DNA of 23,238 bases, from positions 1 to 23,238 of the forward strand of contig JAFAGG010000088.1 in assembly GCA_023422955.1 (NCBI GenBank). Direction: 5' to 3'. The position numbers and the translations under genes are program-made. Below, piece by piece: positions 7,941 through 15,959 of the stretch; position 1 is the first letter of the stretch, and the number at the start of each line of letters is the position of its first letter. The notes beneath the pieces were generated by a model. It saw only the letters and a list, made by a program, of their open reading frames with translations, had not been told where the DNA came from and made no database searches. The DNA comes from Pseudomonadota bacterium. GTDB taxonomy: Bacteria; Pseudomonadota; Gammaproteobacteria; Burkholderiales; Burkholderiaceae_D.

Positions 7941-9047
7941 TCAGGCTTCCAGCACGATACGCAACATGCGGCGCAGCGGCTCCGCAGCACCCCACAGCAA
8001 CTGGTCGCCGATCACGAAAGCGGAGATGTACTCGGGGCCCATGTTCAGCTTGCGCACGCGGCCGACACCGACCTGAAGACCGCCGGTAATTGATGCAGGC
8101 GTCAGTTCCTGTTCGCTGATGCTGCGATCGTTCGGCACCCATTTCACCCAGGGATTGCCGGACTTGATCACGTTCTCGATTTCAGCCAGCGGCAGATCCT
8201 TCTTCAGCTTCATGGTCAATGCCAGGCTGTGGCAGCGCATCGCACCGATGCGCACGCACAGACCGTCAACCGGAATCACGGCGTCATTGCCGAGAATCTT
8301 GTTAACTTCTGCCTGGCCTTTCCACTCTTCCTTGGACTGGCCGTTATCCAGCTGCTTGTCAATCCAGGGGATCAGACCGCCTGCCAGCGGCGCCGGGAAA
8401 AATTCGCGCGGCACATCTTCGCGTATGGTTTTGGCGACCTTGCGGTCGATATCGAGAATCGCGGAAGACGGCGTCGCGAGTTCATCTGCAACGGCTGCAT
8501 GGATAATGCCCATGCCCTTCAGCAGTTCGCGCATGTGGTTGGCTCCGCCGCCGGATGCTGCCTGATAAGTCATGGAGCTGACCCACTCCACCAGGCCTTC
8601 GCGGAACAGGCCGCCCACGCCCATCAGCAGGATGGAGTTGGTGCAGTTGCCGCCGATGTAGTTCTTGACGCCTTTTTGCAGTGCGCCGCGGATCACGTCC
8701 TGGTTGACCGGGTCCAGGATGATGACCGCGTCATCGTCCATGCGCAGCGTGGATGCCGCGTCGATCCAGTAACCGTTCCAGCCTGCCGCTCGCAGCTTGG
8801 GAAAAATCTCGGTGGTGTAATCGCCGCCCTGGCAGGTAATGATGATGTCGCACTGCTTCAATGCGTCGATGTCGTTCGCATCTTTCAGCGTACTTTTGCT
8901 CTTTGCCCATTCAGGCGCATTGCCGCCTGCATTGGATGTCGAGAAGAATACGGGATCGATGTGGGCGAAATCGTTTTCTTCCTGCATGCGCTGCATCAGG
9001 ACCGAACCCACCATGCCGCGCCAACCTACCAAGCCTACCTTTTTCAT
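7941..9047 (-). CDS. asd: Aspartate-semialdehyde dehydrogenase
   Basis: Asd reduces aspartyl phosphate to aspartate semialdehyde with NADPH, the branch point toward lysine, diaminopimelate, threonine and methionine. Starting at the third of three consecutive ATG codons, the protein has 368 residues. This start is chosen because the only Shine-Dalgarno-like AGGA lies 7 bases from it and just one base from the first ATG. The nucleotide-binding VGLVGWRGMVGS is at the N terminus. The catalytic cysteine in GGNCTNS falls at residue 135, the same number as in the E. coli enzyme; GHE-type residues and RIGAMRCHS lie further on. It is of the Gram-negative Asd subtype. It lies 76 bases downstream of leuB in the same direction. 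Confidence 0.98.
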   Translation of the reverse strand: MKKVGLVGWRGMVGSVLMQRMQEENDFAHIDPVFFSTSNAGGNAPEWAKSKSTLKDANDIDALKQCDIIITCQGGDYTTEIFPKLRAAGWNGYWIDAASTLRMDDDAVIILDPVNQDVIRGALQKGVKNYIGGNCTNSILLMGVGGLFREGLVEWVSSMTYQAASGGGANHMRELLKGMGIIHAAVADELATPSSAILDIDRKVAKTIREDVPREFFPAPLAGGLIPWIDKQLDNGQSKEEWKGQAEVNKILGNDAVIPVDGLCVRIGAMRCHSLALTMKLKKDLPLAEIENVIKSGNPWVKWVPNDRSISEQELTPASITGGLQVGVGRVRKLNMGPEYISAFVIGDQLLWGAAEPLRRMLRIVLEA

Positions 9048-9100
9048 CATCATTTCCTACGCTGCAGTGCCGCAAAAACGACACCTGGTTTGATCGTCAC

Positions 9101-9117
9101 GGGCGGGCCAGCCGCCC
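9101..9117 (-). repeat. Short GC hairpin in the leuB-asd spacer
   Basis: Six-base arms GGGCGG and CCGCCC around a five-base loop lie just after the leuB stop on the minus strand. No T tract follows. It may be a weak pause or stability element between leuB and asd. The length is close to what occurs by chance in GC-rich DNA, so I give it little weight. Confidence 0.3.
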
Positions 9118-9123
9118 CCATTA

Positions 9124-10194
9124 CTACGCCAAAGCCTTGAGCACGGCGTCACCCATTTCCTTGGTACCGACCTTGGTCGTGCCTTCTTCGTAGATATCCG
9201 GCGTGCGCAGACCTTGCGCCAGCACCGTGCGCACCGCTGCTTCGATGCGGTCGGCCTGCTCCGCCTTGTTCAGCGAATAACGCAGCATCATCGCTGCCGA
9301 CAGGATGGTCGCCAGCGGATTGGCAACGCCCTTGCCGGCAATGTCGGGAGCAGAACCGTGCGAAGGCTCGTACAGGCCCTTGTTGTTCTCATCCAGCGAA
9401 GCCGAAGGCAGCATGCCGATGGAACCGGTCAGCATCGCTGCGGCGTCCGACAGGATGTCGCCGAACATGTTGCCGGTCACGATCACGTCGAATTTCTTCG
9501 GTGCGCGCACCAGTTGCATCGCTGCATTGTCGACGTACATGTGATCGAGTTCCACGTCCGGATATTCCTGGTGGATTTCGGTCATGATGTCTTTCCAGAA
9601 CTGGAAGGTTTCCAGCACATTGGCCTTGTCCACGCTGGTCAGACGCTTGCCGCGTTTTTGCGCGGTCTGGAATGCCACGTGCGCGATGCGGCGGATTTCC
9701 GGCTCGGCATAACGCATGGTATCGAAACCTTCGCGCGCGCCCTTGAACGGACCATCCGGCGCTTCGCGCATGCCGCGCGGCTGGCCGAAATAAATGTCGC
9801 CGGTCAGTTCGCGCACGATTAGGATATCCAGACCCGACACCACTTCAGGTTTGAGCGTGGATGCGCCTGCCAGTTCGGGATAGAGAATCGCGGGACGCAG
9901 ATTGGCAAACAGGCTCAGATGCTTGCGCAGGCCGAGAATCGCCTGCTCGGGGCGCAGCGAGCGCTCCAGCTTGTCGTACTTCCAGTCGCCGACCGCGCCG
10001 AACAGGATCGCATCGGCTTCTTTCGCCAGCTTCAGCGTTGCTTCCGGCAGCGGATGACCGGCTGCCTCGTAACCCGCTCCGCCTACCGGCGCGCTTTCCA
10101 TTTCAAATTTTTCGTCGAGCGCATTCAGCACCCTGACTGCCTGCTCCGTGATTTCAGTACCGATGCCGTCGCCCGGCAGAATTGCAATCTTCAT
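9124..10194 (-). CDS. leuB: 3-isopropylmalate dehydrogenase
   Basis: LeuB oxidatively decarboxylates 3-isopropylmalate with NAD to give 2-ketoisocaproate, the last dedicated step before leucine. The 356-residue protein begins MKIAILPGDGIGTEI. It carries the substrate-binding LRPEQAILGLRKHLSLFANLRP region (about 80-100), the VRELTGDIYFGQPRG loop, DKANVLE, YVDNAAMQ, the metal-binding TGNMFGDILSD aspartates and GSAPDIAGKGVANP. The frame runs upstream to 10335 but would overlap leuD; the conserved MKIA start is clear. It follows leuD by 26 bases. No strong ribosome site is seen, so translation may depend on the preceding gene. Confidence 0.98.
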   Translation of the reverse strand: MKIAILPGDGIGTEITEQAVRVLNALDEKFEMESAPVGGAGYEAAGHPLPEATLKLAKEADAILFGAVGDWKYDKLERSLRPEQAILGLRKHLSLFANLRPAILYPELAGASTLKPEVVSGLDILIVRELTGDIYFGQPRGMREAPDGPFKGAREGFDTMRYAEPEIRRIAHVAFQTAQKRGKRLTSVDKANVLETFQFWKDIMTEIHQEYPDVELDHMYVDNAAMQLVRAPKKFDVIVTGNMFGDILSDAAAMLTGSIGMLPSASLDENNKGLYEPSHGSAPDIAGKGVANPLATILSAAMMLRYSLNKAEQADRIEAAVRTVLAQGLRTPDIYEEGTTKVGTKEMGDAVLKALA

Positions 10195-10220
10195 TATGTT
10201 TTCTACTAAGGTTTTAGGAA

Positions 10221-10868
10221 TCAGATGCTGTTCGCCAGCCAGGGATGGGCGGCGAGATGACGTTCTTCGAACGTCCGAATCTTGTCGGACTGCTGCAGCG
10301 TCAGGCCGATATCGTCCAGGCCGTTCAGCAGGCAATGCTTACGGAAGGCGTCAACGTCGAAGGCATAGCTCTCGCTGCCGTCGGCGGTTTTCACGACCTG
10401 GTTTGCCAGGTCCACCACCAGGCGATAACCGGGATTGGCTCCCACTTGCTTGAACAGGTGGTCCACCTGCTCTTCCGAGAGCACGATGGGCAGCAGGCCG
10501 TTCTTGAAGCAGTTGTTGAAGAAGATATCGGCGAAGCTGGGCGCGATGATCGCGCGGAAGCCGTATTGCTCCAGGGCCCACGGCGCATGTTCGCGCGAAG
10601 AGCCGCAGCCGAAGTTGCTGCGTGCCAGCAGGATGGAAGCACCTTCATAGCGCGGCAGGTTCAGCACGAAGTCCGGGTTGATCTTGCGCTTGGAATTATC
10701 CATGCCGGGTTCGCCCTGATCGAGATAACGCCATTCATCGAACAGATTGGGACCGAAGCCGGTGCGCTTGATCGATTTCAGAAACTGCTTGGGAATGATG
10801 GCATCGGTATCCACATTGGCGCGATCCAGCGGCGCGACCAGGCCATCGAGTACGGTAAATTTATTCAT
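10221..10868 (-). CDS. leuD: 3-isopropylmalate dehydratase small subunit
   Basis: LeuD is the swivel-domain subunit of isopropylmalate isomerase and works with LeuC to convert 2- to 3-isopropylmalate. The 215-residue protein begins MNKFTVLDGLVAPLDRANVDTDAIIPKQFL, the standard opening. It has FGPNLFDEWRY, the substrate-loop GCGSSREHAPWAL near 115-127, and FADIFFNNCFKNGLLPI. Length and blocks agree with proteobacterial LeuD. It lies between a small lipoprotein gene (40 bases upstream) and leuB (26 bases downstream), on one apparent transcript with leuC. Confidence 0.98.
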   Translation of the reverse strand: MNKFTVLDGLVAPLDRANVDTDAIIPKQFLKSIKRTGFGPNLFDEWRYLDQGEPGMDNSKRKINPDFVLNLPRYEGASILLARSNFGCGSSREHAPWALEQYGFRAIIAPSFADIFFNNCFKNGLLPIVLSEEQVDHLFKQVGANPGYRLVVDLANQVVKTADGSESYAFDVDAFRKHCLLNGLDDIGLTLQQSDKIRTFEERHLAAHPWLANSI

Positions 10869-10908
10869 GCTGTTTCAAGTTGATTAATTGAGCTACCCGG
10901 CTGCGATG

Positions 10909-11103
10909 CTATTTATCTTCCGAGGCTGCCTTGTCTTTATCGGCATCGTACGGCGCCAGGCCGACTTTATCGCGGAACTTCGCATCGGCATTGCTTACCG
11001 CCTTGTCGACGCCTTCCATCTTCTCGGTAGCCGTCTCCATGGTCTGGCATCCCGAGACCAGGAATGCCGCTGTCAGCAGAACACCCATCAGTTTATTGAT
11101 CAT
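10909..11103 (-). CDS. Small predicted lipoprotein between leuC and leuD
   Basis: A 64-residue protein starts at an ATG with a strong GAGGAGAG ribosome site. Residues 1-18 form a short lipoprotein signal (MINKLMGVLLTAAFLVSG) with the lipobox LVSGC and acylated Cys19. The rest is small, charged and probably helical (METATEKMEGVDKAV..., ending DKDKAASEDK). Asp is absent right after the cysteine (Gln20), which favours outer-membrane sorting. It is reminiscent of entericidin-size lipoproteins, but I cannot assign a family. It fits tightly between leuC (25 bases) and leuD (40 bases), so it should be transcribed with leucine genes although nothing in it suggests a metabolic role. The strong ribosome site and lipobox make it a real gene. 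Confidence 0.85.
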   Translation of the reverse strand: MINKLMGVLLTAAFLVSGCQTMETATEKMEGVDKAVSNADAKFRDKVGLAPYDADKDKAASEDK

Positions 11104-11128
11104 GCTCTCTCCTCGGCTAGGTATCGGA

Positions 11129-12529
11129 TTACAAGTCGCGAATATCCACGAAATGGCCGGCAACGCCTGCGGCAGCGGCCATGGCCGGGCTGACCAGATG
11201 GGTACGTCCGCCGGCACCCTGACGTCCTTCGAAATTGCGATTGGAAGTCGATGCGCAGCGTTCGCCCGGCTCCAGGCGATCGGCGTTCATCGCCAGACAC
11301 ATGGAACAACCCGGATCGCGCCATTCGAAACCGGCTTCCTTGAAAATCTGGTCCAGCCCTTCACGCTCGGCCTGCTCTTTCACCAGGCCGGAACCCGGCA
11401 CTACCATCGCCACCGTCACATTCGAAGCACGGCGCTTGCCGCGCACTACTGCGGCAGCGGCACGCAAATCCTCGATGCGGGAATTGGTGCAGGAACCGAT
11501 GAACACCTTGTCGATGGCGATATCGGAAATCGGCGTATTGGGCTTGAGGTCCATGTAGGCCAGCGCTTTTTCCATCGCGTTGCGTTTGACCGGGTCCTGT
11601 TCCTGCGCCGGATCGGGCACGGTGCTGTCGACCGGCACCACCATTTCCGGCGAGGTACCCCAGGTTACCTGGGGAAGAATTTGCGAAGCATCCAGCTCAA
11701 CTACGCTGTCGAACTTGGCATCCGGATCGGAGTGCAGCGTGCGCCAGTAGGTCACGGCACTTTCCCATTGATCGCCGGTGGGCGCAAAAGGACGGCCCTT
11801 CACGTAGTCGATGGTCGTGTCATCCACCGCCACCATGCCGGCGCGCGCGCCGGCCTCGATCGCCATGTTGCAGATCGTCATGCGGCCTTCCATGGACAGC
11901 GAACGGATCGCCGAACCGGCAAACTCGATCGCATAACCGGTACCGCCTGCAGTGCCGATCTTGCCGATCACGGCCAGCACGATATCTTTTGCCGTCACGC
12001 CGGCAGGCAGTTCGCCTTCCACCTTGACCAGCATGGTCTTGGATTTTTTCTGCAGCAGCGTTTGCGTGGCCAGCACGTGTTCCACTTCGGAAGTGCCGAT
12101 GCCATGCGCCAGGCAGCCGAAAGCGCCGTGCGTGGACGTATGGGAATCGCCGCACACCACCGTCATGCCCGGCAAGGTTGCGCCCTGCTCCGGTCCGATC
12201 ACGTGCACGATGCCCTGGCGCTTGTCGGCCATGTTGAAATAGGTCAGACCGAAGGTCTTGGCATTTTCATCCAGCGTTTCCACCTGCAGGCGGGAAGTCG
12301 GATCGGCGATACCTTCGCTGCGACCTGTGGTAGGCACGTTATGGTCGGCCACCATCAGGTTGGCTGTCTTGCGCCAGGGCTGGCGTTCTGCCAGTTTCAA
12401 TCCTTCGAAAGCCTGCGGGCTGGTAACTTCGTGCAGCAGGTGCCGGTCGATGTACAGCAAGGTGGTGCCATCGTCGCCGGTATGAACAACATGCGACTGC
12501 CAAAGTTTGTCGTAGAGCGTTTGTGCCAT
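11129..12529 (-). CDS. leuC: 3-isopropylmalate dehydratase large subunit
   Basis: LeuC is the aconitase-type [4Fe-4S] subunit of isopropylmalate isomerase, partner of LeuD. The 466-residue protein begins MAQTLYDKLWQSHVV. Cluster ligands are visible as Cys347 (FIGSCTNSR), Cys408 and Cys411 (DPGCSMCLAMN), almost the same numbers as in E. coli. VADHNVPTT, VCGDSHTSTHGAFG and NRNFEGRQG are further signatures. It is the first leucine gene of the cluster here; leuA is not in the window. The 5' region has no purine-rich ribosome site and instead reads CCTCCCC about 10 bases before the ATG. Confidence 0.98.
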   Translation of the reverse strand: MAQTLYDKLWQSHVVHTGDDGTTLLYIDRHLLHEVTSPQAFEGLKLAERQPWRKTANLMVADHNVPTTGRSEGIADPTSRLQVETLDENAKTFGLTYFNMADKRQGIVHVIGPEQGATLPGMTVVCGDSHTSTHGAFGCLAHGIGTSEVEHVLATQTLLQKKSKTMLVKVEGELPAGVTAKDIVLAVIGKIGTAGGTGYAIEFAGSAIRSLSMEGRMTICNMAIEAGARAGMVAVDDTTIDYVKGRPFAPTGDQWESAVTYWRTLHSDPDAKFDSVVELDASQILPQVTWGTSPEMVVPVDSTVPDPAQEQDPVKRNAMEKALAYMDLKPNTPISDIAIDKVFIGSCTNSRIEDLRAAAAVVRGKRRASNVTVAMVVPGSGLVKEQAEREGLDQIFKEAGFEWRDPGCSMCLAMNADRLEPGERCASTSNRNFEGRQGAGGRTHLVSPAMAAAAGVAGHFVDIRDL

Positions 12530-12609
12530 GGTTTAGACGGGGAGGATTGCAGCAAGAATATTGATGAAAATCATTCGGCATTATGCCACATTGCGGAATG
12601 CAGAACCAC

Positions 12610-12648
12610 GCGCGTCCCTGCTGCGGCTTGATGCCAGCAGGGACGCGC
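12610..12648. repeat. Perfect 14-bp GC-rich hairpin between the M48 peptidase gene and leuC
   Basis: The arms GCGCGTCCCTGCTG (12610-12623) and CAGCAGGGACGCGC (12635-12648) pair perfectly around an 11-base loop. Neither side carries a T tract, so it is not a classical intrinsic terminator. It lies 39 bases after the peptidase stop and 80 bases before the leuC start on the minus strand. It could be a barrier between transcripts, an RNA stabiliser or part of a leuC leader. Confidence 0.75.
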
Positions 12649-12687
12649 AGAAGCCGGAGCCTAAAGAAATGACAACTCAGGCCGGTT

Positions 12688-13515
12688 CTATTTTTTTCTA
12701 TACAGAGGCATGACGCGCTCGGCATAGTCGGTCAAGTCGCGTATGCGGTCTTCGCGAGACGGGTGGGTGGAAAGGAACTTGGGCGGTTCGCTGCCTCCCG
12801 CCTGCCCCATCTTTTCCCACAAGGTAATCGCCGCGCGCGGATCGTAGCCACCACGAGCCGCCAGTTCCACGCCGATACGATCGGCTTCCACTTCATGGCG
12901 GCGCGAGTTGGGCAAGCCAAGCAAGCCCATGTAGGCGTACTCCAATCCCTGTTGCCCTGCCTGCCCCAGCCCTGCCACCGCCGCCGCCACCGAAATCAGC
13001 GAACCGGCAACCACCTGCTCGGAGGCGCGTTCACGCGAATGCTCGCGCAAGGCATGGGCGATTTCATGGCCCATGACCGCCGCCAGTTCGTCATCGGTGA
13101 CCTTGAGTTTTTCGATGAGGCCGCTGTAGACGGCAATTTTCCCGCCCGGCATGGCCCAGGCATTCACTTCAGGAGAGGTCAACACATTGATTTCCCAATT
13201 CCACTTCGCGGCATCGGGACGGAAAATGGCCGTATTGGCAATCAGTCGCTTGGCGATGTTGCGCACTCTTTCCGTCTGGGCAGTATTGGTATTGAGCTTG
13301 CCCTGCTTTTTGGCGTCGGCAATCACTTCCGAATATTGCTTTTCCGCCATTTCATCGATCTGCTGTGCGGACACGGCCATGCGCTGGGACCTGTCAACGC
13401 CCACTACGCCGCCCTGCGTCGTTTGCACGCTTTCGCAGCCGCCCAATGCCAGCGCGGTGATGCCGACCACCAGATATTTACGCAAGAATTGGCTCATCAT
13501 TAATTGACTCATCAT
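12688..13515 (-). CDS. M48-family metallopeptidase, predicted lipoprotein (LoiP/YcaL-like)
   Basis: Predicted periplasmic zinc endopeptidase anchored by lipid, of the type used in envelope protein quality control. The 275-residue product has a signal peptide with lipobox ALGGC and acylated Cys27. The zinc site is HEIAH (H150, E151, H154) with the third ligand in RRHEVEAD (around Glu208-Glu210). The MPGGKIAVYSGL segment at about 122-133 and STHPSREDRI near the C terminus are typical of the family. It has no TPR repeats, so it resembles LoiP/YcaL rather than BepA. The ATG at 13513-13515 overlaps the permease stop as TAATG and has GGAAGGA upstream. The N terminus carries a tandem MMSQL/MMSQF repeat. 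Family assignment is firm, the substrate is unknown. Confidence 0.93.
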   Translation of the reverse strand: MMSQLMMSQFLRKYLVVGITALALGGCESVQTTQGGVVGVDRSQRMAVSAQQIDEMAEKQYSEVIADAKKQGKLNTNTAQTERVRNIAKRLIANTAIFRPDAAKWNWEINVLTSPEVNAWAMPGGKIAVYSGLIEKLKVTDDELAAVMGHEIAHALREHSRERASEQVVAGSLISVAAAVAGLGQAGQQGLEYAYMGLLGLPNSRRHEVEADRIGVELAARGGYDPRAAITLWEKMGQAGGSEPPKFLSTHPSREDRIRDLTDYAERVMPLYRKK

Positions 13516-14693
13516 TATTGTCGTTTTCCTTCCTTGTCTTGAAGCTGCCAGTGATAGGAATAGGCAGCGGCCACTGCTCCGCCCAATGCAAACAAGGCTG
13601 CTCCTACATAGACCGCCTGCGCGCCGAATCTTTCCCAGCACGCACTCAAAACCAGGCCGCCCACGGTGCCGCCCATTCCGTAAGAAATGCTGATGAATAA
13701 AGCTTGCCCCCTTGCCTGCAACGGACCGGCAAACCAGCGCTGCAAGGTGGCAATCGAAGCTGAATGATGCACGCCAAATGTGGCTGCATGCAATACCTGC
13801 GCCAGCAGCAACAATATCACCGATTCCGCGCCGAAACCGATGAGGAGGAAGCGAATGAAAGCCAGTATCAGGCTGGCCAGCATCAGATTCCTGATGCCGA
13901 AGCGGCGGAAAATCGGTGCCTGGTAAAAGAAGAAGGCGATTTCGCAAATGACGCCTACCGCCCACATCAGGCCGATCAGCGTCTTGCTGTAACCGATCTG
14001 CTCCAGGTACAGCGAATAGAACACGTACAAGGCCGCATGGGAGGCGATCATCATGAAAGTGGAAAGGAAGAATGCCGCCACTTCGCGCCGCTTCAGCATG
14101 CCGATGGCGGATGGAGCCTGATGTGCAATCCCGCTATGAGCCGGCTCCTTCACGCCCCAGCTCGCAAACAGCGTCAATCCCAGCATGCACAGTGAAATCC
14201 AGGGCATCAGTTCTATGCCCTGCCAGTCCATCGCCGGACCGGCACCCGCCACCGCCACGATAAACCCGACCGACCCCCACAGGCGCAGCTTGCCGTAATG
14301 GGTCAGATCGCCTTTCAGCGAGGACAGCACCATCGCATCCGACAGCGGCGCCTGGGCGCTGACGAAAAGATTCAGCACCACCATCACGACAAAGTAATAG
14401 GCAAAAGTCTGACCGAAAAACAATCCGCAAAAGGAAACGACCGCGGCCAGCGCGGTATAGCGCAGCACCGACACGCGCTGGCGGCTATGATCGGCCACCC
14501 AGCCCCACAGGTTGGGGCCGAAAATGCGCATTACCTGCATCAGCGACATCAGGATGCCGATCTGCGCCGCCGTCATGCCCTTCTCGGCAAAGTACAGGCT
14601 GGCGTAAGGCGCGAACACGCCTACGAAGCCGAAATAGCCGAAGAAGAACAGGGCAAAGTTAAAAGACTGGCTGGACCAGGCGGAAGGCGGCAC
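13515..14693 (-). CDS. MFS transporter, phenylpropionate permease (HcaT)-like
   Basis: A 12-helix major facilitator of the HcaT/phenylpropionate permease type in the inner membrane. The protein starts SFNFALFFFGYFGFVGVFAPY, has an MFS loop-2-like GWVADHSRQR near residue 65, LRLWGSVGFI near 135, and ends in a basic tail. I place the start at the GTG at 14691-14693, giving 392 residues, because the upstream part of the frame (to 14846) is arginine-rich, not membrane-like, and runs into aroC. The ribosome site there is weak. Its stop overlaps the start of the M48 peptidase gene. Substrate cannot be deduced: no aromatic-degradation genes are nearby. The family call rests on overall resemblance. 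Confidence 0.85.
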   Translation of the reverse strand: MPPSAWSSQSFNFALFFFGYFGFVGVFAPYASLYFAEKGMTAAQIGILMSLMQVMRIFGPNLWGWVADHSRQRVSVLRYTALAAVVSFCGLFFGQTFAYYFVVMVVLNLFVSAQAPLSDAMVLSSLKGDLTHYGKLRLWGSVGFIVAVAGAGPAMDWQGIELMPWISLCMLGLTLFASWGVKEPAHSGIAHQAPSAIGMLKRREVAAFFLSTFMMIASHAALYVFYSLYLEQIGYSKTLIGLMWAVGVICEIAFFFYQAPIFRRFGIRNLMLASLILAFIRFLLIGFGAESVILLLLAQVLHAATFGVHHSASIATLQRWFAGPLQARGQALFISISYGMGGTVGGLVLSACWERFGAQAVYVGAALFALGGAVAAAYSYHWQLQDKEGKRQ

Positions 14694-14724
14694 GGTAAAT
14701 ATTCTTGAGGGTATGAACAGATCA

Positions 14725-14754
14725 GGGCAAGCGGCGATGCGCCTGCCCTTGCCC
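14725..14754 (-). repeat. Imperfect hairpin in the aroC-permease spacer
   Basis: On the minus strand GGGCAAG and CTTGCCC (7-base arms) enclose 16 bases that can pair further through GGC/GCC. It lies 35 bases after the aroC stop and has no T tract. It may separate aroC from the permease-peptidase pair. The evidence is only the pairing itself. Confidence 0.4.
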
Positions 14755-14788
14755 CTTAGGCGCGGGACCGAAGCAGCTTCATCGGGAA

Positions 14789-15895
14789 TCAGCGCCTGGC
14801 TGCAGCCCCTGCGATATCGGGCGTGGCGACGTTCACATCGCCGCATTGCGCGCGATGACGCAAGGCATGATCCATCAGCACCAGCGCCAGCATCGCTTCC
14901 GCGATAGGCGTGGCGCGTATGCCCACGCAGGGGTCGTGGCGGCCGAAGGTTTCCACGGTGGCCGGCTGGCCTGCCTTGTCGATGGAGCGGCGCGGAATGC
15001 GGATGCTGGACGTGGGCTTGATCGCGATCGACACGGTGATGTCCTGGCCGGTCGAGATGCCGCCCAGCACGCCGCCGGCGTAATTGCTGGCAAAGCCTTC
15101 AGCACTCAGCTCGTCGCCATGCTCGGAGCCCTTCTGCGATACGCAGCCGAAACCGGCGCCGATTTCCACGCCCTTGACCGCATTGATGCCCATCATCGCG
15201 TAGGCGATCTCGGCATCCAGCTTGTCGTAAATGGGTTCGCCCAGGCCGACCGGGACGTTCTGCGCCACGACATTGATGCGCGCACCGCAGGAGTCGCCCG
15301 CCTTGCGCAGATTGTCCATGTAGGCTTCGAGTTCCGGCACGATGGCCGCATTCGGCGAGAAGAAGGGATTGTTCGGCACTTCATCCCAGGACTCGAAAGG
15401 AATGGCGATTTCGCCCAGCTGGCTCATGTAGCCCTTGAATACCGTGCCGTATTTTTCGCGCAGCCATTTCCTGGCGATCGCTGCCGCGCCCACTACCGGC
15501 GCGGTCAGGCGCGCGGAGGAGCGTCCACCGCCGCGCGGATCGCGGATGCCGTATTTATGCCAGTACGCATAGTCGGCATGGCCGGGGCGGAAAGTCTCGA
15601 CGATGTTGCCGTAATCCTTGCTGCGCTGGTCTTCGTTCTTGATCAGCAGCGCAATCGGCGTGCCCGTGGTCTTGCCCTCGTAAACGCCGGACAGGATTTC
15701 CACCCGATCGGCTTCCTGGCGCTGCGTCACATGGCGCGAGGTGCCGGGCTTGCGGCGGTCCAGGTCAGGCTGGATATCCGCTTCCGACAATTCCATGCCC
15801 GGCGGGCAGCCGTCGATCACGCAGCCTATGGCCGGTCCGTGCGATTCGCCGAAAGTGGTGACGGTGAAAAGAGTGCCTAAGGTATTACCGGACAT
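14789..15895 (-). CDS. aroC: Chorismate synthase
   Basis: AroC removes phosphate from EPSP to form chorismate, the common precursor of tryptophan, tyrosine, phenylalanine, folate and quinones; it needs reduced FMN. The 368-residue protein begins MSGNTLGTLFTVTTFGESHG. It shows all three chorismate synthase signatures: GESHGPAIGCVIDGCPPG at about 16-33, GGGRSSAR near 121-128 within DPRGGGRSSARLTAP, and RHDPCVGIRATP near 320-331. It is full length. It lies 64 bases after the LplT-like gene, with a possible promoter of its own in that gap. Confidence 0.98.
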   Translation of the reverse strand: MSGNTLGTLFTVTTFGESHGPAIGCVIDGCPPGMELSEADIQPDLDRRKPGTSRHVTQRQEADRVEILSGVYEGKTTGTPIALLIKNEDQRSKDYGNIVETFRPGHADYAYWHKYGIRDPRGGGRSSARLTAPVVGAAAIARKWLREKYGTVFKGYMSQLGEIAIPFESWDEVPNNPFFSPNAAIVPELEAYMDNLRKAGDSCGARINVVAQNVPVGLGEPIYDKLDAEIAYAMMGINAVKGVEIGAGFGCVSQKGSEHGDELSAEGFASNYAGGVLGGISTGQDITVSIAIKPTSSIRIPRRSIDKAGQPATVETFGRHDPCVGIRATPIAEAMLALVLMDHALRHRAQCGDVNVATPDIAGAAARR

Positions 15896-15918
15896 GATGA
15901 ATGCGCCAACAGAAGGAA

Positions 15919-15931
15919 AGCCAACATTCTA
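15919..15931 (-). promoter_or_regulatory. Candidate extended -10 promoter for aroC
   Basis: The minus strand reads TGGTAGAAT, a TAGAAT -10 box (15926-15931) with the TG extension one base upstream. No good -35 lies at the usual distance, which is common for extended -10 promoters. Transcription would begin near 15919 and give a leader of about 24 bases to the aroC ATG. Prediction only. Confidence 0.4.
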
Positions 15932-15959
15932 CCAGCCTCGGGCGGCAAGCCGGGCACAT

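Noticed and set aside
9124..10335. Extended leuB frame with 47 extra N-terminal codons
   Set aside because: The extension overlaps leuD and has no family resemblance; MKIAILPGDG at 10194 is the conserved LeuB start.
12688..13965. Long open frame extending the M48 peptidase upstream by 150 codons
   Set aside because: The extra part is antisense-like, arginine- and serine-rich, and lies inside the permease gene in another frame; the lipoprotein signal and the TAATG junction place the start at 13515.
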